In this document: positions 61,471 through 64,000 of the stretch, in pieces
How the letters are laid out: the number at the start of each line of letters is the position of its first letter
Numbering within the stretch: the stretch's first letter is position 1
Assembly (NCBI GenBank): GCA_949592205.1
Contig: CATIUR010000003.1
Coordinates: 153,826,759 to 153,890,758 of the forward strand
Direction of reading: 5' to 3'
Source of the DNA: Helichrysum umbraculigerum
Lineage: Eukaryota; Streptophyta; Magnoliopsida; Asterales; Asteraceae
Length of the DNA: 64,000 nt
Notes under the pieces: model-generated
Told to the model about the DNA's origin: nothing
The model's input: the letters and a program-made list of their open reading frames with translations, nothing else
Databases searched by the model: none
Program-made: the position numbers and the translations under genes

Positions 61471-61539
61471 TACTATTTAATTTATCTATTCGTTTTCACA
61501 AAACATATGGAAAAAGGTAAAACATATAGTATGCGAGTA

Positions 61540-61815
61540 GCCAATGATGTCCAGCTCAACTGGTCAGAGGCTTGGGGGTCAATGATAGGAGACCTGGGAA
61601 ACCCAGGTTCGATCCTTGAGTCCAGCGGGTTTTACCATTAATTCGTTGTCGTGCCTTTGGACGGACGGATTAGTGGGTTTTTCCTGGATTTGGAGTAACT
61701 TGGGGCCCTTAAGGGCTCCGTACGGTTGGATTGGGCCAGTATATGGAGACTTAGCCATTGGGTCTCCCCGTACGGAATACCTAGGCGATTTCTGTTAGCC
61801 TTTAAAAAAAAAAAA
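61540..61815 (+). mobile_element. SINE with tRNA-like promoter and poly(A)
   Basis: 16-bp perfect target duplication ATATAGTATGCGAGTA (61524-61539, 61816-61831). Box A-like CCAGCTCAACTGG (61551-61563), box B GGTTCGATCC (61606-61615), and an A-rich tail at the 3' end. 276 bp. Confidence 0.92.
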
Positions 61816-61831
61816 ATATAGTATGCGAGTA

Positions 61832-63918
61832 ATGGACATCGTTTTCAGATAGTATGATAATGATAATGCACGAGTGAATTCGGCTTTTGATTAGATGCAC
61901 ATGGTAGCTAGGTAGCTACAACTTTGGTCCAACATGCCTGCGCCTACGCCCACCCTCCAAGTCTCCAACTAATGCCAAAAAAAAAAAAGATGATCGGGCT
62001 CCACACAACAATAATAGGAAACAAAAAGCAAACATATTTTCACTCCTTTCATTTTAATCCGTAGATGTTTCATAAACGAATAATTATGAATTTACTTTCC
62101 TTGTTAATCAAATATGTATCACGATCATGATTGTTTACACTATCTATCTCATGTAAACCAAACTAAGATCGAGTTTGGTGTTACAACGGACTTGTTTTAA
62201 GTTCTTTCAGGATGCGGGTAAAATTATCGGAATAAAAAAATAAGACTATTCAATTGGATGTCAAATAAGTCGATTTTTTAGATTTAAATGAAAATAAATC
62301 TTAAATGACATAGCTTTTAAATAATTAATTAACCTTGTTGTTTCTCTAACATCTATTGTGCCAATAGTTGATCGTAAATTATGTTAGTCGAACTCTAATA
62401 TTTCAATTCAATGGCCAATATTGGATCATTAATCTATGCATGTCCTTACTTGAAAGATATGTTTATTCTAATTTAAACGTATAACATCATTTGAGATTAA
62501 TTTAAAGCAAACCAAAATTTAACGACCCTATACGATCAATCGATCATCGATCCACCTTATCTACCCTCAAAAACGGCATTAAAGTATTACTACATTATAC
62601 AGAGTAAATATCTTACATAACCTTAATTTCTTGCAACCTGATTAAGCATTTGCATCACAACCCTCAAAGTTGTTTGATACTCGACATGAAGGATCAAGAT
62701 AGACTCCAAAGAAATAAAGAATTAGAAATCTCAAATATCTTTTTTATTTTAAATTAATATAAAAAGGACAAAAGATCTTATCGTATTATGATTGGATTTG
62801 AAGATATTTAATTAATTAATTGGGTAGTTGCAAAAAAGCTCAAAGATTCTTTTCCGTTCGACTTGTTGGTCATGGGTTGGTGTCTTTAAATTATTACTCC
62901 ATCGGTTTTAAAATATTTGTAATTCTTATGAATTTATATATATAACTACTGTTATTACCCGTGCGATGCACGGTTACCTAATTATATCCGTGATATACTA
63001 ATACCCATATACATACCCATACCCATACCCATACAATACATAACTATACTTGCTTAGTCCTATAAAGTTACTTAAAATCTAAGGTTGAGGCATGTGAGTT
63101 GTTTACATAAAACTTGAATGAAATTAAGGAAATAAAAACAATCAAATATCCATCCTAGGTAAAAATCTTACAACATTTGTTATTTCGTAACTGATTATAA
63201 TACGGAAAACGTTAGCACTACAATTAAGAACAATTGAGTGCTTTTTAATATACATTGAAATCCATAAATTCATTAAGCTTGTACAAATCGATGTCATGGG
63301 AGAAAAGCTTGAAATTGAAAGGCAAGATGCACCATAAGAGTCCAATCTAGTTTCAAAGGCAATGAAATCTTTAATAACCACCACATATATATACTTAAGA
63401 ATGTGACCATGTTTAAATATTTGAAAGCATGCTATATATAATTCAACTATACCTTGGAAATAGAATATACTTTCAACTAAAATTTAAAACGTGAGCCTTA
63501 TTGGAGAAATTTAATGTTAGACATTTTCACTAAACATTTGAGGTGCATGAAGCACAATACTACATAATTTAAGAAGGATCAAACAAACCAGAAAAATAAT
63601 ACTCCGAAACGTCAATACAAATACCGTGAATATCTTTCAGATCAAGAAGATTGAATGAAGTACTAATTCAACCCATGTGAGTATCTAATGTAAATTGATT
63701 GAAACTGTATACGTGTTTCATGTATTAGGATATTTTTTAAAATGTTCATTCTTGATGCTTTTATATAACTTAGGGTAGGGTTCAAATCAGAATAGGAATT
63801 TGTGTGAGAATGAGGGAACCAATGATATCAAGCCATGTGTACAAAGCGAATGTTTCACATGTACAAAACCCATTTACCCCCAACATCAATTATCTCACAA
63901 ACGACAAATCCAAAAATT
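61832..63918. other. No clear gene; a Helitron-like hairpin remnant
   Basis: 62957-62975 (ACCCGTGCGATGCACGGTT) resembles a Helitron 3' hairpin but lacks CTRR beside it. CCCATA repeats near 63005-63035. Otherwise AT-rich. Confidence 0.5.
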
Positions 63919-64000
63919 ATGAAAATTGCACCATTAAATTCGTCGTTTTCTCCTCTTCGATTTGCCGTCCCTCAAGACATACTTTCGAAAAGTTTTTTTT
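63919..64000 (+). CDS. Possible start of a gene running off the right edge
   Basis: ATG at 63919 opens 27 codons (MKIAPLNSSFSPLRFAVPQD...) to the window edge. The Ser/Arg-rich, acid-poor start could be a plastid transit peptide. Too short to call. Confidence 0.25.
   Translation, partial: MKIAPLNSSFSPLRFAVPQDILSKSFF

Noticed and set aside
61540..61815. tRNA gene suggested by box A and box B
   Set aside because: No cloverleaf follows. The A-rich tail and 16-bp duplication show a SINE.
62941..62980. Third Helitron 3' end
   Set aside because: The hairpin ACCCGTGCGATGCACGGTT is present, but no CTRR end lies next to it and no matching 5' TC end was found.

Overview
The window is plant nuclear DNA: AT-rich, with spliced genes, chloroplast-type and cytoskeletal eudicot genes, and dense retrotransposons. 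The repeat types suggest an asterid, possibly Asteraceae; that placement is inference. Only three host genes look intact: a KH-domain RNA-binding protein (32362-34574, minus, 7 exons), an EGY3-like chloroplast S2P-family pseudoprotease (35502-38846, minus, 6 exons) and an alpha-tubulin (53259-55521, plus, 3 exons, 450 aa). A broken U5 snRNP 40 kDa WD40 gene lies at 40263-42471.

The left 29 kb is a nest of transposons that has blown apart a second EGY3 copy. In order: the EGY3 pseudogene has a Tekay-type Gypsy element (A, 3-3799) in exon 5; intron 4 holds a short Copia-type element Y (3882-26417); Y's 3' LTR holds a full-length Copia element B (3924-24395, minus); B holds a truncated Gypsy (4326-7108), a solo Gypsy LTR (8496-10554, TSD AGTTT) and a complete Athila-like non-autonomous element (11247-20202, TSD ATGGC). 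Intron 4 also holds another solo LTR (26464-28863, TSD TGTAT). Most of these boundaries are supported by TG..CA or related ends and by 5-bp target duplications read directly from the sequence. A third, smaller EGY3 fragment lies at 31290-32200.

The right part (43-64 kb) is rich in DNA transposons: a Mutator-like element (43023-49554, 9-bp TSD) containing a 5.4-kb Helitron (43403-48842) whose 5' end has been amplified into four 500-bp tandem units, a solo Gypsy LTR (50320-52323, TSD GCTTA), a second Helitron (58327-59688), hAT-type and Stowaway-type MITEs, and a SINE with a 16-bp target duplication (61540-61815).

The most unusual signal is shared by LTRs of different families: an island of short odd-length palindromes built as arm-CGGCG-arm', where the arms differ from one palindrome to the next yet stay perfectly complementary. 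In the Tekay-type LTRs the island sits in one slot, about 600-900 bp from the LTR start. In the Athila-like element the same CGGCG core, with different arms, recurs in both LTRs and in the non-coding gaps between its ORFs. That element also carries an intact 403-aa ORF of unknown origin.
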